NCBI GenBank assembly: GCA_011033025.1
Contig: WFMF01000185.1
Location: 80,001-144,000 of the forward strand
Reading direction: 5' to 3'
Source of the DNA: Beroe forskalii
Taxonomy: Eukaryota; Ctenophora; Nuda; Beroida; Beroidae
Length of the DNA stretch: 64,000 nt
Shown here: one piece after another, positions 1 through 11,900 of the stretch
Layout of the letters: each line of letters opens with the position of its first letter
Numbering within the stretch: position 1 is the first letter of the stretch
The notes under the pieces: model-generated
What the model was told of the DNA's origin: nothing
Seen by the model: only the letters and a program-made list of their open reading frames with translations
The model's database searches: none
Made by a program: the position numbers and the translations under genes

Positions 1-289
1 AGTGAGTATAGACAAAAGTACTATCAGGTGGTTAAGGACCCTGACAGTGTCTTTAAAAATAGCATCCGTGAAGACTAGAGGATGATTCCTACTCGCCGGG
101 ACTTCATCTAGTAGATGAACAATGTACACAGAAAGGCACAAAGAGTAGATACCGAGTGCGAGTTGCAATGTGCTGATAACAGAGCTGCTAATTCAACACG
201 CACAAGAAAACTGATAAGTAAACTTTAAAACAAACGCACAGACACGAATTTGAACGCAGTAGGTATGAGGAGAGGCTTAAATAAAAACA

Positions 290-1030
290 TACTTAAAAAA
301 TGGTACCATTTTAGAAAAAGGTCAAAAATCCTCAACGAAAATGGTACCATTTCAAAAGAGGTCCAAATATTGTCAACGAAAATGGTACCATTTCAGAAAA
401 GTGCCAAAAATCTTCAACAAAAAATGGTATCATTTCAGAAAAGGTTCAAAGATGGAACCATTTCAAATGGAACCATTTCAAATGGTTGATTTTTTTGTGT
501 ATTTTGATACCCTCTTCTGAAAATTGAAATGGTACCATTTTTGTTGACGAGTTTTGGATCTCTTTTGAAATGGCACCGTTTTTGTTGAGGATTTTTGACC
601 TTTTTCTGAATGATACAAATTTTTGTTGAATTTTTTTGGCAATGTTCTGCAATGGTACCTTTTTTGCTGAAGATTTTCGGCTCTTTTCTGAAATGGTACC
701 ATTTTGTGTAGTACTATCTTACTATTGGTCATTTTCTGAAATGGTAGTTGGTACTCTTTTGTTATTAAAATTTTTGAAACTTTTCTGAAATGGTCCATTT
801 CAAAAATCTTAATAAAAAAGGAGTTCATTTCACAAAATGACCAAAAGGACTGAACAAAATGATACCATTTCAGAGAAGGTCCGAAAATCTTCAGCAAAAA
901 TTGGCACCATTGCAGAAAATGGCCAAAAACCTTCAACAAAAATTGGTGCAATTTCAGAAAATGACCAAAAATCCTCAACAAAAATATTACCATTCCGTAA
1001 AAAAGCCAAAAATCGAGTACAAAATTAATC
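290..1030. repeat. GGTACC-centred minisatellite with orientation flips
   Basis: The unit is about 39-40 bp: a palindromic core AAATGGTACCATTT followed by TCAGAAAAGG and CAAAAATCTTCAACAA. Units read forward at 290-470, inverted at about 520-800 and forward again at 810-1020, so the block could fold on itself. Long open frames across it on both strands are repeat artefacts. Related units occur at 20,205-20,290 and 59,345-59,650. Bases 1-289 hold nothing I recognise. Confidence 0.85.
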
Positions 1031-1219
1031 ATAAAACAGCAAAATTTGTCTAAATGAAGCCCCCATAAATCCCCAAAAATCATACCCCCATTCGCCATTA
1101 CGATATCAACCGGGGCTTTATGAGAGTTGCCCCCCCCAATGTATGTCATGAATGTATTATGAACCTATTTAGTATTAATGTTTGGAAATCCCATCATTCC
1201 TGCTGATACTACGTCTTAC

Positions 1220-1582
1220 CTCGCAAGCTTCTTTGGCAGCAGTAAGCTCACTCTTGAGGGTTTCCACCTGTGACAATGAGGGCTGATTGTGAGAACAAGA
1301 TGAATCATTCAATTTGTGAAGAAACTAACAGATACGTGATTTGACATGTATGAACTTTGGCGACTATCAGAAAAGTGATATAACTGTATTTCCAGCTACC
1401 ATGTCAGGTGACAACTATATTTATCTATTCATTATGTCTGATATGAACAATTATAGTACCTATTATTGTTATTATTGTTATTAGGAAAAGGATTGAAATC
1501 CTCCTACCTCCTCCTCGTTTGCTGAGTGCTGTGCTATTTCCACAATAGGTTCTGATGAGACTCCTGCTTCTAACTCAGTGAC
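1220..1582 (-). CDS. Two internal exons of an unidentified coiled-coil protein
   Basis: Two phase-0 exons on the minus strand have consensus splice sites on both sides. The first (1582 down to 1508, 75 bp) reads VTELEAGVSSEP and ends in an EEE run before GTAGGAG. The second (1267 down to 1220, 48 bp) reads VETLKSELTAAKEACE before GTAAGA. Acceptors are TTTCAG and TCACAG. The composition (Glu, Lys, Leu, Ala) with heptad-like spacing suggests coiled coil. The gene should continue past the left edge of the window; I found no further exon to the right, though small exons could be missed. The protein family is not recognised. Confidence 0.5.
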
Positions 1583-1911
1583 CTGAAATACCGGGTGTAA
1601 TTACTCATTACTGGGGATTACCATTTACCATGATAATATTTTGAAAGATACGAATTTGAGATATGAGAAGGCCAGGATGGTCAAGGTGTGTACCAGGCAA
1701 TGTGAGGCCTCGGAGCAAAAATGGCGTCAAAAATCGAGATTTTAACCAGAAGGAGCTAGAGCTTAGCTTTTTCTTGCATTATATTTACAAGGTGTGTACA
1801 CGTTCTACGGACGGTAAGTAAATAATGGAAGGCGCATTAGCTAACGGCCACAGGTCCATTTGATGGCCTAATCTTACACAGCAAGAAAAAATAATTAATG
1901 ATATTATTTTG

Positions 1912-2362
1912 GTCAGTTGGGATGCAGTTGCTATGTTTCCTAGTATTGACAATGAAATGGGTCTAAAGTCCTGTCATGACTTGTTGGAAAAGAGAGATGT
2001 ATAATTGTTACCAAGCACCACAACTATTTTAGAAGCAACTAGAATAACTTTGGAAAACAATATATCATATTTTAAAATGTTGCATTTGTTCAGAACAATG
2101 GGACTGTTGTGGGACCACACAATGCATGCTCATAATCATATTATGCAGGCATAGCTATGCACCCTATTGACCATGTTGTAAACACTAAACAGTGACAAAG
2201 ATTTTTTGATAGCCTTTTGGTGCAGGTTCAAGGACGACATTCTCTGCCTGTGGATCATGGGTCTAGAAAAACTCCACAAATTTCATGCCTGGATAAACTC
2301 ACTTCATCCAAAAATCGAAGATCCTCTAGAAGGCATAGAATACTTTGATACAAGAGTGTAAT
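1912..2362 (+). pseudogene. Decayed Penelope-like element reverse transcriptase fragment
   Basis: The plus-strand translation shows VSWDAVAMFPSID (RT motif A region), then after stops and frame changes a segment like NNGTVVGPHNACS (normally GTAMGP in Penelope-like RTs), and then FKDDILCLWIMGLEKLHKF, the YRDDIF-W-HG block holding the catalytic aspartates. Order and spacing match the palm domain of Penelope-like retroelements rather than LINE or LTR RTs. A TAA follows RDV and several frames are used, so it is dead. No GIY-YIG endonuclease part is visible. Confidence 0.7.
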
Positions 2363-2374
2363 ATATACATATAC

Positions 2375-2960
2375 CCAGCAGCCTCTAGGGCTGAATTTCA
2401 TATCGCATGCGCGTGCGATATGAAAATATATCCCTCGAGGGCGCTAGCCTGAGTGGGATATATATCGTATAGCACGCAGGGCTCGAAGAGCCCGAGTGCT
2501 ATACGAAATTCAGCCCATGAGGCGAGGAGTATATGGTATATATCCACTCGCGTGAGCTTTATGGGAGAATGGCATATCTAAGATGAAAAAAGTTGAATGT
2601 TCAAGTAAATCCTCGAAGATTTGAACACACAGGAAGGTTTTGCAACAATAATATTGAGATTTTCTTTAATTAACAAAGGTCTTGCAATCGAAGGATTATT
2701 AAAAATGTGGTTAGATGCTGTTAATTAAACTTAAAACACTAGCAATCTTGGAAAACCAAACAATAATTGGAAAAACAAACAAAGGGGAAAATGGTAGCAT
2801 GTCACTTTGTGAAACGCATCAGTTACAGCAGAACTTGAAAAGAGATACAAAACGATGAAAGAAAATGGGTTAAAATGAGCGTATTTACATTTGGTGAAAC
2901 TCTGCAGCACTGTTATAATAGACAAATGAGAATGACGTAATTACCATGGTTGAATATGTT
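2375..2960. repeat. Hairpin-rich dispersed repeat, copy 1
   Basis: Contains two near-perfect hairpins. One has stem TTTCATATCGCA around TGCGCG (about 2397-2427). The other has nested stems TCGTATAGCAC and GGGCTC around GAA (about 2465-2502). Downstream, 2590-2940 (an A-rich tail with TTGCAATCGAAG and CAATAATTGGAAAAACAAAC) repeats at 3960-4455. No protein is encoded. It may be a non-autonomous mobile element. Confidence 0.7.
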
Positions 2961-3759
2961 AAGTTAATAGAATAAAGTGTCCCTCAAAATTTTTCTCATG
3001 AGAAGATGCACTATGTATCAGAGTGTCGCGGTAATTAGGCGGCATTTATTTTACATCGTATCCGCTGTGTGTGAGAAAAAATAATGCACCATTGTTACTA
3101 ATGATAATGACATTGCTCTCACTCACCTCTTGCTATTTCCGAAGAATGTGTAACCATGACAACATGGCAATGCAATTAATGATCAACACAAATGCAAATT
3201 CTAACTTTATTTCATGATATTGTATTTCATTCTCTCGTTTTTGATTTTGTATCTTTTTACTTCTCTTTCTCGGAATGATTGCTTTTACATAATTTTACAG
3301 AATTGCTGCTATCACTGCTTTCACTGCTATCACTGCAGTTCACTGTTTTCTCTGCTATTTGACTCGACTTTTGTCTAGGTACTGTTGGCCACATATTTTG
3401 CCGAATATTTATTAATTATCGGTACCTATGTTGTTTTGCTGTCAATTTTATCCAATTCTATTTTGAAGTTGAACTACTTCTCATAATTTCATGATTCAGT
3501 AAGCTGCTGAACAATGATGAATATCAGTTTCAGTGTTTTGACTCTTAACTTTCCATCGCCTCGATGTTTTTTGATAATCAACTCCACAAAATCCTTCTAT
3601 TTGCCAGATTTGCCTCATGATCGATATTTTGCTGCTAAAATTGTTGTTGTGGACACTTTCAATGATCTCAGCCAGTTTAGCACCAAAAATATTTTCTTCC
3701 AAGAGGCGGGCTATGTACAACCGGCGTAGAACTGCTCTCGCGGGCCGGGCTATATCCGG
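2961..3759. other. Spacer between the two hairpin repeats; no gene seen
   Basis: AT-rich sequence without convincing exons. A short run of CACTGCTTTCACTGCTATC-like units lies near 3305-3350. The short open frames at 3500-3850 overlap the start of the second hairpin repeat and look like chance. Confidence 0.5.
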
Positions 3760-4455
3760 TGGGTATATCAAGTGTGCAGATATTTTACCGGGCCCGCTAC
3801 CTAAAATGTCTTCAAAAAGTGCACGCGAGTGGATATATATCGTATAGCACGCAGGGCTCGAAGAGCCCGAGTGCTATACGAAATTCAGCCCACGAGGCGA
3901 GGAGGATATGGTATATATCCAATCATGAGGTTTTTGGGAGAATGGCACGTCTTAGATGAAATAAGTTAATAAAAAACACACGAAGGTTTTGGAACAATAA
4001 TATTGAATTCAATTCTTAAAATAACGAAAATTTAAGCTTTTTACAAATGCAATACAAATATGATGAAGCATCGTAAGTATTAGATCGAAGGGGTTGGCAT
4101 AGCCTGAAGGGCCCGAGGGCGAAAATTTTTGAAGGCGAATCGAATCAAAGCATGGATCAATCTCAAAGGTCTTGCAATCGAAGTGTTATTGGCTAAAAAT
4201 ATTATGGTGAGATGCTGTTAATGAAACCTTAAACAATAGCAATCTTGGAGAAAGAAGTTCAATAATTGGAAAAACAAACAAATGAGAAAATGAATTAAGC
4301 TTTGTGAAACGCATCAGTTACAACAGAACTTGAAGAGAGATACAAAACAATGAAGGGAAAAAGGTTAAAATGAGCGAATTTACATTTTTGGTCTTTTGGT
4401 GAAACTCTCTTTTTGCAGCACAGTAATAATAGGCAAATGAGAATGACGTATAGTA
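3760..4455. repeat. Hairpin-rich dispersed repeat, copy 2
   Basis: Repeats copy 1 from GATATATATCGTATAGCACG onward, including the same nested hairpin (about 3833-3880), the downstream GGGAGAATGGCA motif and the tail with TTGCAATCGAAG and AATTGGAAAAACAAAC. The upstream part (3720-3820) differs from copy 1 and has its own GC-rich half-palindromes. Same orientation as copy 1. Confidence 0.7.
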
Positions 4456-4589
4456 AGGGATTGATCCATAACCCCCCGTGAACTAAATTCTCCCAAAGAT
4501 GTTAGAACGGAATTCGGTAGTCCAAAGGCCCAAGAACCACCAAAAAAAGTTGCCCAAGAAAATCTTTGGGGAACCTTGATTTTTTACCA

Positions 4590-4746
4590 AGGATCGACCG
4601 AGGCCTCGGCTCGGCCTCGGTTTTCACCGAGGATTGGGGTTTCACCGAGGCCTCGGCCTCGGCCTCGGTCAGAATTGTCAATCCTCGGAATGCCTCGGCC
4701 TCGGTCATTTACAAATCCCGATTCTCCTCGGCCTCGGCCAGTTTTA
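4590..4746. repeat. CTCGGC hexamer repeat, left end of a 4-kb block
   Basis: Runs of CCTCGG/CTCGGC interrupted by short AT-rich stretches. Just outside it sits TACCAAGGATCGACCGAGG. The inverse of that motif occurs at about 8518-8540 beside the second CTCGGC run, so the two runs bound the 4.58-8.54 kb block as inverted ends. A third, eroded run is at 12,135-12,270. Confidence 0.75.
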
Positions 4747-5556
4747 TAAATTTGCCGAGTTTTTTGCAGTTTTAAAGGAAAATATCCGTATTTGATAACA
4801 GGAAAAACCTGAATTTTATTTGAAAAAGGTCCAAAAATAACTAGTAGGATTAATTTGAAAGATCTTGAAACATTTGATGAACTGTGGCCATCATAGAAGT
4901 CAAAAAACTGACGTCCTTTTATTTGACAAGTCTCGTCAAAAATAGGAAAAAATGGGTAGGAAGAAATTTAGTCTATAATCTGATAATTGAATTTAGTCTT
5001 ATCCAAACGTCTGGCTTAAAGGGGCTGCCGGCCAATACCCATGCTTAAGCAGTTATTCAGACTTTTAAAAACTGCCTTGATTTTAGTGCGGCCATTGTCA
5101 TCTAGGAAGTACCTAAATATATAATAAATTAAAGTTTTTCTTACACGCTAAGACATTGTCAAATAGATATCAGAGAGGGAAATATTCTAGCCATTTAAGC
5201 GTGACAACCTTCGAAAGCTAAAAACACAGATCACAAGAGTTTCACAGTTCCCACATATGTGCAAATTAACTCTGAAAAACTAAAACATAACAAAAACTAA
5301 AACATATGCAAAAAAAATAATGAAATCCTATTGGGAATTCAATTTCACTTACTCCGAACGTTTGGGTGCCGCCCCAGACCCCTTCTTAGCATTTAACATT
5401 ATGTATCGTATAGTAGTTAGTAAGTTACTCAGTTGATATTATCATACTTTCATTTCGTTGCGTCTCTTATCAGCAAATCACAGTAACACTGATAAGTGCT
5501 AAATAACACTTGTTTTTGTGAAATATACACAGGGATTGTACATCTGCGATTGTACA
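4747..5556. other. Non-coding repeat block, part 1
   Basis: AT-rich. Degenerate 153-bp repeat pieces with CCAAACGTCTGGC and CCGAACGTTTGG occur near 5010 and 5355. The whole stretch has a degraded second copy at about 9130-9715. No gene. Confidence 0.55.
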
Positions 5557-6471
5557 ATGCCATCCGTAGCGAACGATTCCGCTTCAGCGAAGTGGAGAAG
5601 GACTCGAAAAGACTTCATGACTGAAGTGAAGAAACTCTGTAAAGTCTACACTGTCGGAGACATTGAACCCGGGTGTGTTGATGAGGACCTGTAACAAGGA
5701 CGTACTGGCTGCACACCTTGTTGGGGCGTTGAGACTGATAGAGCGGCAGCATGAGATGCTCATCAATCAGAGAGTGCAGATTTCTCAGCATCAGGCCTAC
5801 GTTGTTACATGCAGGACAACGTGATCGAGGCGCAGAAACAAACGCTGGAGAAGTACACCGAAACTGTTCACGGGCTTAAATACGACATCGAAAAATCAGT
5901 GCAGAAGTCAGTGGAGACAAATGTGAACAAGTCATACAGTGAAGTCTTAAAGTCCGTCGAAACCTCTGTTCGATCCAGTGTTCAGAAATCATACAGTGAT
6001 GTGATGCAGTCTGGGATCAACAACAGCTGTGGAAGTGCTACGCTAGGAACAGATACCCTTAAGACGGTAGCGAAGCAAGTTATTGTTGAGGGCGAGCTTA
6101 GTCGGAACGTCATGATGTTTGGACTGCCGGAGAGTGAGAATGAGGATCTGTCTGAGAAGATAAGTGAGGTATTTCAACAGTTGGAAGAGAAACCTAGATT
6201 CGATGCTACCCGTCTTGGGAAAAGTAAGTCGGAAAAAGCTCGGCCAGTCAAGGTTATCCTGTCCAGCTCCACTGTTGCTCAACAGCTACTGTTAAAGTCC
6301 AGGAATTTGCGGGAGTCTGAGAAGTACAAGTCAGTCTTCCTGTCGCCTAACAGGACAGCGGAAGAGCGGGTGAAGCATCGCGAGCTGGTGGTGGAGCTGA
6401 AAAGAAGGACTGCTGAGGAACCACAGAAGAAACACTTCATCAAAGCAGGAAAGGTGGTTAGTACAGGGTGA
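5557..6471 (+). pseudogene. Non-LTR retrotransposon ORF1-like protein, frameshifted
   Basis: An ATG at 5557 opens MPSVANDSASAKWRRTRKDF and stops at 5694. The neighbouring frame continues with CNKDVLAAHLVGALRLIERQ to about 5800. A third frame from 5809 runs 220 residues to 6471. The last part has a heptad-rich stretch, then RNVMMFGLPESENEDL (RRM-like beta strand) and a basic C-terminal region with RPVKVILSS, SPNRTAEERVKH and HFIKAGKV. This order (coiled coil, RRM, CTD) is known from LINE ORF1 proteins that bind RNA. Two frame changes disable it here. No RT follows. A more damaged copy is at 9715-10,520. I do not assign a clade. Confidence 0.65.
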
Positions 6472-7660
6472 TCAGCACATGAACTTTGCCATCTTATTGG
6501 TGGATCGTGTGGTTTGACCTTTGCGATAAGTAGTAATTGCAGAATTGACTGTGTGAGTGAAGTTTCGTTAATTTTGAGCACTTGTTGCGTAAATATTTAT
6601 CCTTGGAATATTTACCACAAATCTTTATTGATTTCTAAATTTTCCGACGGATTGCGTTTTCGAGGGGATCATGGACTTTTGAGGTGCTCAATGATGCCAT
6701 TAATTTTTCTTAATTTATTATTTATATTATATTTTTCTTTTACGCCCATAAAAGAGGCAACTCTCCACGGGAGAGGTTCAATCCATCAATTTGATCTAAT
6801 CTAAACGTCTGGCAGCTGGCCTTTGGGGTCTGCCACCAACAGACCCCTGCCCCTAGCCCTGTCTAGCACTGCCGTAGATTTTCCTCAACCAGTCTGTTTT
6901 AAACTTTACAAAACTACTTTAAACAAAAATTATACCGAAATTGAGACCTGAAGATACGTCGTAGAACGACGAAATTTGTGTCATTAAAGAAACCACATCG
7001 TTTCCGTTTGTACGTGTACCACTGAGTCAAAAAAGAATAAATAAAGTACTCATTAATTACAATTATGGGACTCTTATTCAACGTCCCGATCCGTGAAATT
7101 GTCGAAAATAGGCAAGATTCGAAGTTAGATCCTATTGAAGCACCAATTTTTAATCTAATCCGAATGTTTGGCTTCTGGGGGCTGCTGCCCCAGACCCCTG
7201 CATAGCACCGTACTTAAGTCGCTGCGGTGATTTTTCTCCGACCAGTCTCGTCGAAAATAGGCAAGAATTGAAGTGAAATCCTATTGAGGCACAAATTTAA
7301 TCAAATCTAACCGTCTGGCATCTGGGGGCTGCTGCCCTCGACCTCTCCCTAGTCCCTAGCACTGTACTTAAGTTGCTGCCGTGAATTTTCCTCGACCAGT
7401 CCCGTCGAAAATAGACGAGAATTGAAGTGAAATTCTATTGAGGAACCAATTTAATCAAATCTAAACGCCTGGCTTCTGGGGGCTGCTGCCCCAGACCCTG
7501 CCTAGCACTGTAGGGCCTGTGGTACTCACGTTGCTGCCATGATTTTGTCTTTGAAGAGTCTTGTAGAAAGTAGGCAAGAATTGATGTGAAATCATACTGA
7601 GGCACCAATTTAATCTAATCTAAACGTCTGGCTTGTGGGGGCTACCGCCCCCAGAACCTT
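6472..7660. repeat. ~153-bp tandem repeat downstream of the ORF1 remnant
   Basis: At least three clear units start near 7157, 7312 and 7462, with a fourth near 7617 and a diverged one near 6797. Each carries AATCTAAACGTCTGGC, GGGGGCTGCTGCCCCAGACC, TAGCACTGTACTTAAG and TCGTCGAAAATAGGCAAG. Spacing is about 150-155 bp. It may be the 3' region of the same retroelement. No coding potential. Confidence 0.75.
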
Positions 7661-7827
7661 ATATACACATTGTCAAATAGGAAGCAACGTCAAACCTAAA
7701 GCACTGTTAGGCTACAGAAGTGAAAAGGTCGAAATTGACAAATGTTCGCAAGACCAAATTTTAAAAGCCTTTGACTTGTATTATAGGTATCTTTCTATGC
7801 AAAACAATACCTATTACCTACTATAAA

Positions 7828-8115
7828 GGGTCAGTGGTGTAGTGGTATCGATTTGAGCACAGGATCCAAAATCCTGAGTTCGAATCCCGGTAAGCACGAC
7901 TAAGCTAAGGGTGAGAGATTTGTCTCGAGCCTATGCAGCCCGACAGTTCACTCAGCCGAGTGTATAGGAAACTGTGCGGGAGGGTTAAATAAGAAATGCC
8001 CATTGCAACGAAGTCTCGGGCGAATAAAGTATGGATTACACTTCCTTAACTGCACTGGCTTGATTACACTTGAATCCTTCGATTCCTGTCATTGGCCGTA
8101 CGGCTATTGGAATAA
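7828..8115 (+). mobile_element. tRNA-derived SINE
   Basis: A Pol III A box (TGGTGTAGTGG, about 7834) and B box (GTTCGAATC, about 7879) are correctly ordered and spaced about 45 bp apart. The anticodon-like stem CAGGAT/ATCCTG is present, but the acceptor ends do not pair, so it is not a working tRNA. A roughly 200-bp body follows, ending around AATAAAAGTAAAACC. A degraded copy begins at about 11,693 with the A-box region partly deleted. SINE family not identified. Confidence 0.7.
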
Positions 8116-8349
8116 AAGTAAAACCTTCAAAATCAAAAAATATTATACTATGCTATATTATGCTCGTTGAGGTCTCATACAGATCCCTTGCAGGGAAATG
8201 TGCTTTCATTTGTCCAGATAAGATGAATAATAAGTACAAATAATGCAGTTAAGATGTAGTATTACGATCCACTGAACAATATCAATTAGTTTTTGATTTT
8301 TCCAACAAATCAGTGCAGTTGTGGTGATCCGTTCAAATTGTTGAAAATA

Positions 8350-8540
8350 TCCACTGAAATCCTCGGCCTCGGCCTCGGCCTCGGTGCAAATTAGGGCACC
8401 GAGGACTCGGCCTCGGCCTCGGTCAAAATTTTAGATCGTCGTTTTCCTCGGCCTCGGCCTCGGTTGAAATTTCAGATTTTCGTTTTCCTCGGCCTCGGCC
8501 TCGGTCAGAAATCTGCCCCTCGGTCGATCCTTGGTTTTTA
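8350..8540. repeat. CTCGGC hexamer repeat, right end of the block
   Basis: Same hexamer as at 4590. It ends in CCCCTCGGTCGATCCTTGG, the inverse of the motif at the left run. Each cluster of hexamers is separated by about 30 bp of AT-rich sequence. Confidence 0.75.
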
Positions 8541-8908
8541 CCCCTTTTTTACCCACGCGTAGGGTAAAACTTTAAGAGGCCATATCTCTGCTTCCTTTTT
8601 ATAATTGTAGAAACGTTTCTGAGTCGTTTATAGTCTAAAGTTGCACCAAAAAAAGTGGGAACCTTGATTTTTTACCCCTTTTTTACCCATGCGTAGGGTA
8701 AAACTTTAAGAGGCCATATCTCTGCTTCCTTTTTATAATTGTAGAAACGTTTCTGAGTCGTTTATAGTCTAAAGTTGCACCAAAAAAATTGCCCAAGATA
8801 TTCCATAAGGAACCCCCATTTTTACCCCTTTTTCATGCCCCCATGTAAGCGAAAATTTGAAATTGGGATATCTCGGCTTCCTTTTGAGATAGAGAGGTCA
8901 ACGAACCT
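8541..8908. repeat. ~130-bp tandem repeat (TTTTTTACCC unit)
   Basis: Two near-identical units at about 8541-8670 and 8672-8795 share ACCCACGCGTAGGGTAAAAC or ACCCATGCGTAGGGTAAAAC, GAGGCCATATCTCTGC and AACGTTTCTGAGTCG. A third diverged unit runs to 8908. Eroded versions are at about 12,290-12,608. Confidence 0.75.
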
Positions 8909-8958
8909 TTTGAAAAAAGAAAATACAAAACCCTTTTTTTTTGAAAAGGGGAAAAAAG

Positions 8959-8996
<38 letters not shown>

Positions 8997-11900
8997 AAAA
9001 ATTTCCCCATTTTTTGGGGTTTGGAAAACCCCCCCTTTGGCCAAAATAATTTGGAATGGTGGTATTTTAAGTTTTCCCCTCCCCGGCCCTTTTTAAAGTG
9101 GGGTTTTTCATTTTTGGAAAAAAAAATTTTTGCCGGGAAAAACCAAATTTTTTTTAAAAAGGTCAAAAATTATGGTTAATTTTGAAAGATCTTAAAACAT
9201 TTATGAATTGGCCTCGGTAAAAAATTTGCTCCTTTTATTTGGGAAAGTTCAAAAAAAGGAAAAAATGGGTAAAGAAAAAACTTTTATTTAAAGTCAAAAT
9301 CTTTAAAGGGGTGCCGAAACCCCATTTAAGATTTTTCAGTTTTTAAAAACTTCCTTTTTTTAGTGGGCCATTGAGGGGGGAAAATTTAAATTATAATAAA
9401 TTAATTTTTTTAAACCAAACAAAAAATAAAAGGGGGTTTACCCATTTAACGAAATTTGCTAAAAAAACCCAATTTTATTTACATTTAAATTAACCTAAAA
9501 TAAAAATAACAAAACTAAAACATTCAAAAAAAAAGAAATTAAAAATTTCAATTTTTCCAAACTTTTGGGGTCCCCAGATTTCAAAATTTAACTTTAAAAA
9601 AACTTTATGATTTAATTATTGATTAATTTCACTTTCATTTGTTGCCGCCCAAAAACTTTTAACATATTCTAAAAAAATTTTTTTGGAAAAAACCGGGTTT
9701 CATCTCGGTTGTACAATGAAAATGTAAAAACGATTCGCTTCAGCGAAGTGGAAAGGACTGAAAGACTTCATACTGGTAAAGAAACTCTTAAAGTCTCCCT
9801 GTCGGAACAGCCCCGGGGTGTTGATGGGCCCTTAACAAGGACGTACGGGCTGCACCCTTGGGGGGGGCTTGAGACTGATGGGCCCAGCATGAGATGCCAT
9901 CAATCAGGGTCGATTTCTCAGCATCAGGCCTCGTTTTGCTGGGAAAAAACGTGAGGGGGCCAAAAAAAAACCCTGGAGAATCCCCCAAACTGTTCGGGCA
10001 TCGACTCGAAAAATAAATTGCAGAAGTCAGGGAGCAAATGAACAAGTCTAGTGAAGTCTTAAGTCGTCGAAACCTCTGTTGACCCAGTTTCCCGAAATCA
10101 TAAAATTGATGCAGTCTGGGATCAACAAAGCTTTAATTTTCCTTTTAAAACGGGCCCCCAAGGGGTGAAGTTTTGTTGAGGGGAGCAGTGGGATCTGATG
10201 TTTGGACGGGGGGTGAAATGAGGATCTTCTGAAGATAAGTGGGGTTTTAAAATTGGAAGGAAACCTGATTCAGGCTCCCCGTCTTGGGAAAATAAGTCAA
10301 AAAAAGCTCGGATCGGTTTCCTGTCCACCCCCTGTTGCTCAAGCTCCTTTAAAGTCAAAAAGTTGGGGGGATCAAAGTAAAAAGACATTTTCCTTTCGCC
10401 TGACAGGACAAGGAAGAAGCGGGTGAACACCCTTGAGCTGGTGGGGGGTTTGAAAGGAGGACTGCTGAGGAACCACAAAAGAAACACTTCATAAAAGCAG
10501 GAAAGTTGTTAGTACGGGGGGATCACCCAAGGGAATTTTGCCATCTTATTGGTGGATCTTGGTTTGCCCTTTAAAATAAATTGAGAATTCTTGGGGTGAA
10601 GTTTTTTAATTTTTGGGACTTTTTGCGTAAATTTTATCATTGGAAATTTTCCCAAAACTTTATTGATTTCTTTTTTTCCACGTTCTTTTTAGGGGTCATG
10701 GACTTTGGGGGCTCAATGATATTAATTTTTCTTAATTTTTATTTTTTTATATTTTTCTTTACCCCTAAAACAAATCCCACGGAAATTCAATCCCTCAATT
10801 TGTCTAATCCAAAAAGTCTGGCATTTTGGGGTCTGCCCCAAAAGACCCCCCTGCCCTGTCTACACCCTGATTTTCCTCAACCAGTCTTTTTAAACTTTAC
10901 AAAACCTTTAAAAAAAATTTTACCGAAATTGAGATGAAGATACGTCGAGCAGAAATTTTGTCTTAAAGAACCACATCGTTTCCGTTTGTACGTGCCACAG
11001 TCAAAAAAAAATAAATAAATCTCATTAATTACAATTTGGGGCTCTTATTCCGTCGATCCGTGAAATTGTGAAAATAGGCAAGATTAATTAGTCCCATTGA
11101 AACCCAATTTTAATCTAATCGATGTTTTTGGGTTGGGGGGCTGCCCCGCCCCCTACACCTCTTTAATGCTCGGTGATTTTTTTCACCAGTCTCTGAAAAT
11201 AGGGAAGTTAAATGAAATCCCCTTTTGGCCAAAAATTTTAAACAAATCTAACCTTGGGATCTGGGGCTGCTGCCTCGACCCCTCCCCAGTCCCCGCACTT
11301 TCAAGTTGCTGCCTGTTTTCCCCAGTCCGTCGAAAAAGAGAAATGAATAAATTCTATTGAGGGAAACCCAATTTTAAACAAATCTAAAACCCCCCGGGCT
11401 CTTTGGGCCTACCCCCCTGTAAGGGGGTTGGGCTCACTTTGCCATGATTTTTTCTTTGAAGAGTCTTGTAGAAAGTAAAAGGGTTATGGAAATCATCAGG
11501 CCCAATTTTAAACAATCTAAACGTCGGCTTTACCCCCGAACCTCACATTTCAAAAAAGCAACTCAAACCTAAAGCACTGAGGCTAAAGGGAAAGAAAGGG
11601 CAAAATTTAAAATTTCCCGGGCCCAAATTTTAAAAACCGACTTTATTATGGGGATCTTTCTATCAAAAAAATACCTATTCCTCTATAAAGGGTCAGTGGT
11701 GTAAAATCGATTTGAGCACAGGATCAAAATCCCGATTCAGATCATAACCCTCAAAGGGTGGGGGATTTGTCTCGAGCCTATACCCAAATTCACTCAGCCA
11801 GGAAAAACTGTCGGGGGGTTAAAAAAAATGCCCATTCAACAAGTTCAGGCAATAAAATGGGTTCCCCTTCTGCACTGTTTTATTACAAGTCCTTGATTCT

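Noticed and set aside
7828..7900. A functional tRNA gene
   Set aside because: Pol III boxes are present, but the acceptor stem does not pair and the base before the putative anticodon is C instead of T. It fits a SINE head better.
8775..9179. Lysine- and phenylalanine-rich proteins on both strands
   Set aside because: Homopolymer-rich, poor-quality sequence around the long A run; no codon structure.
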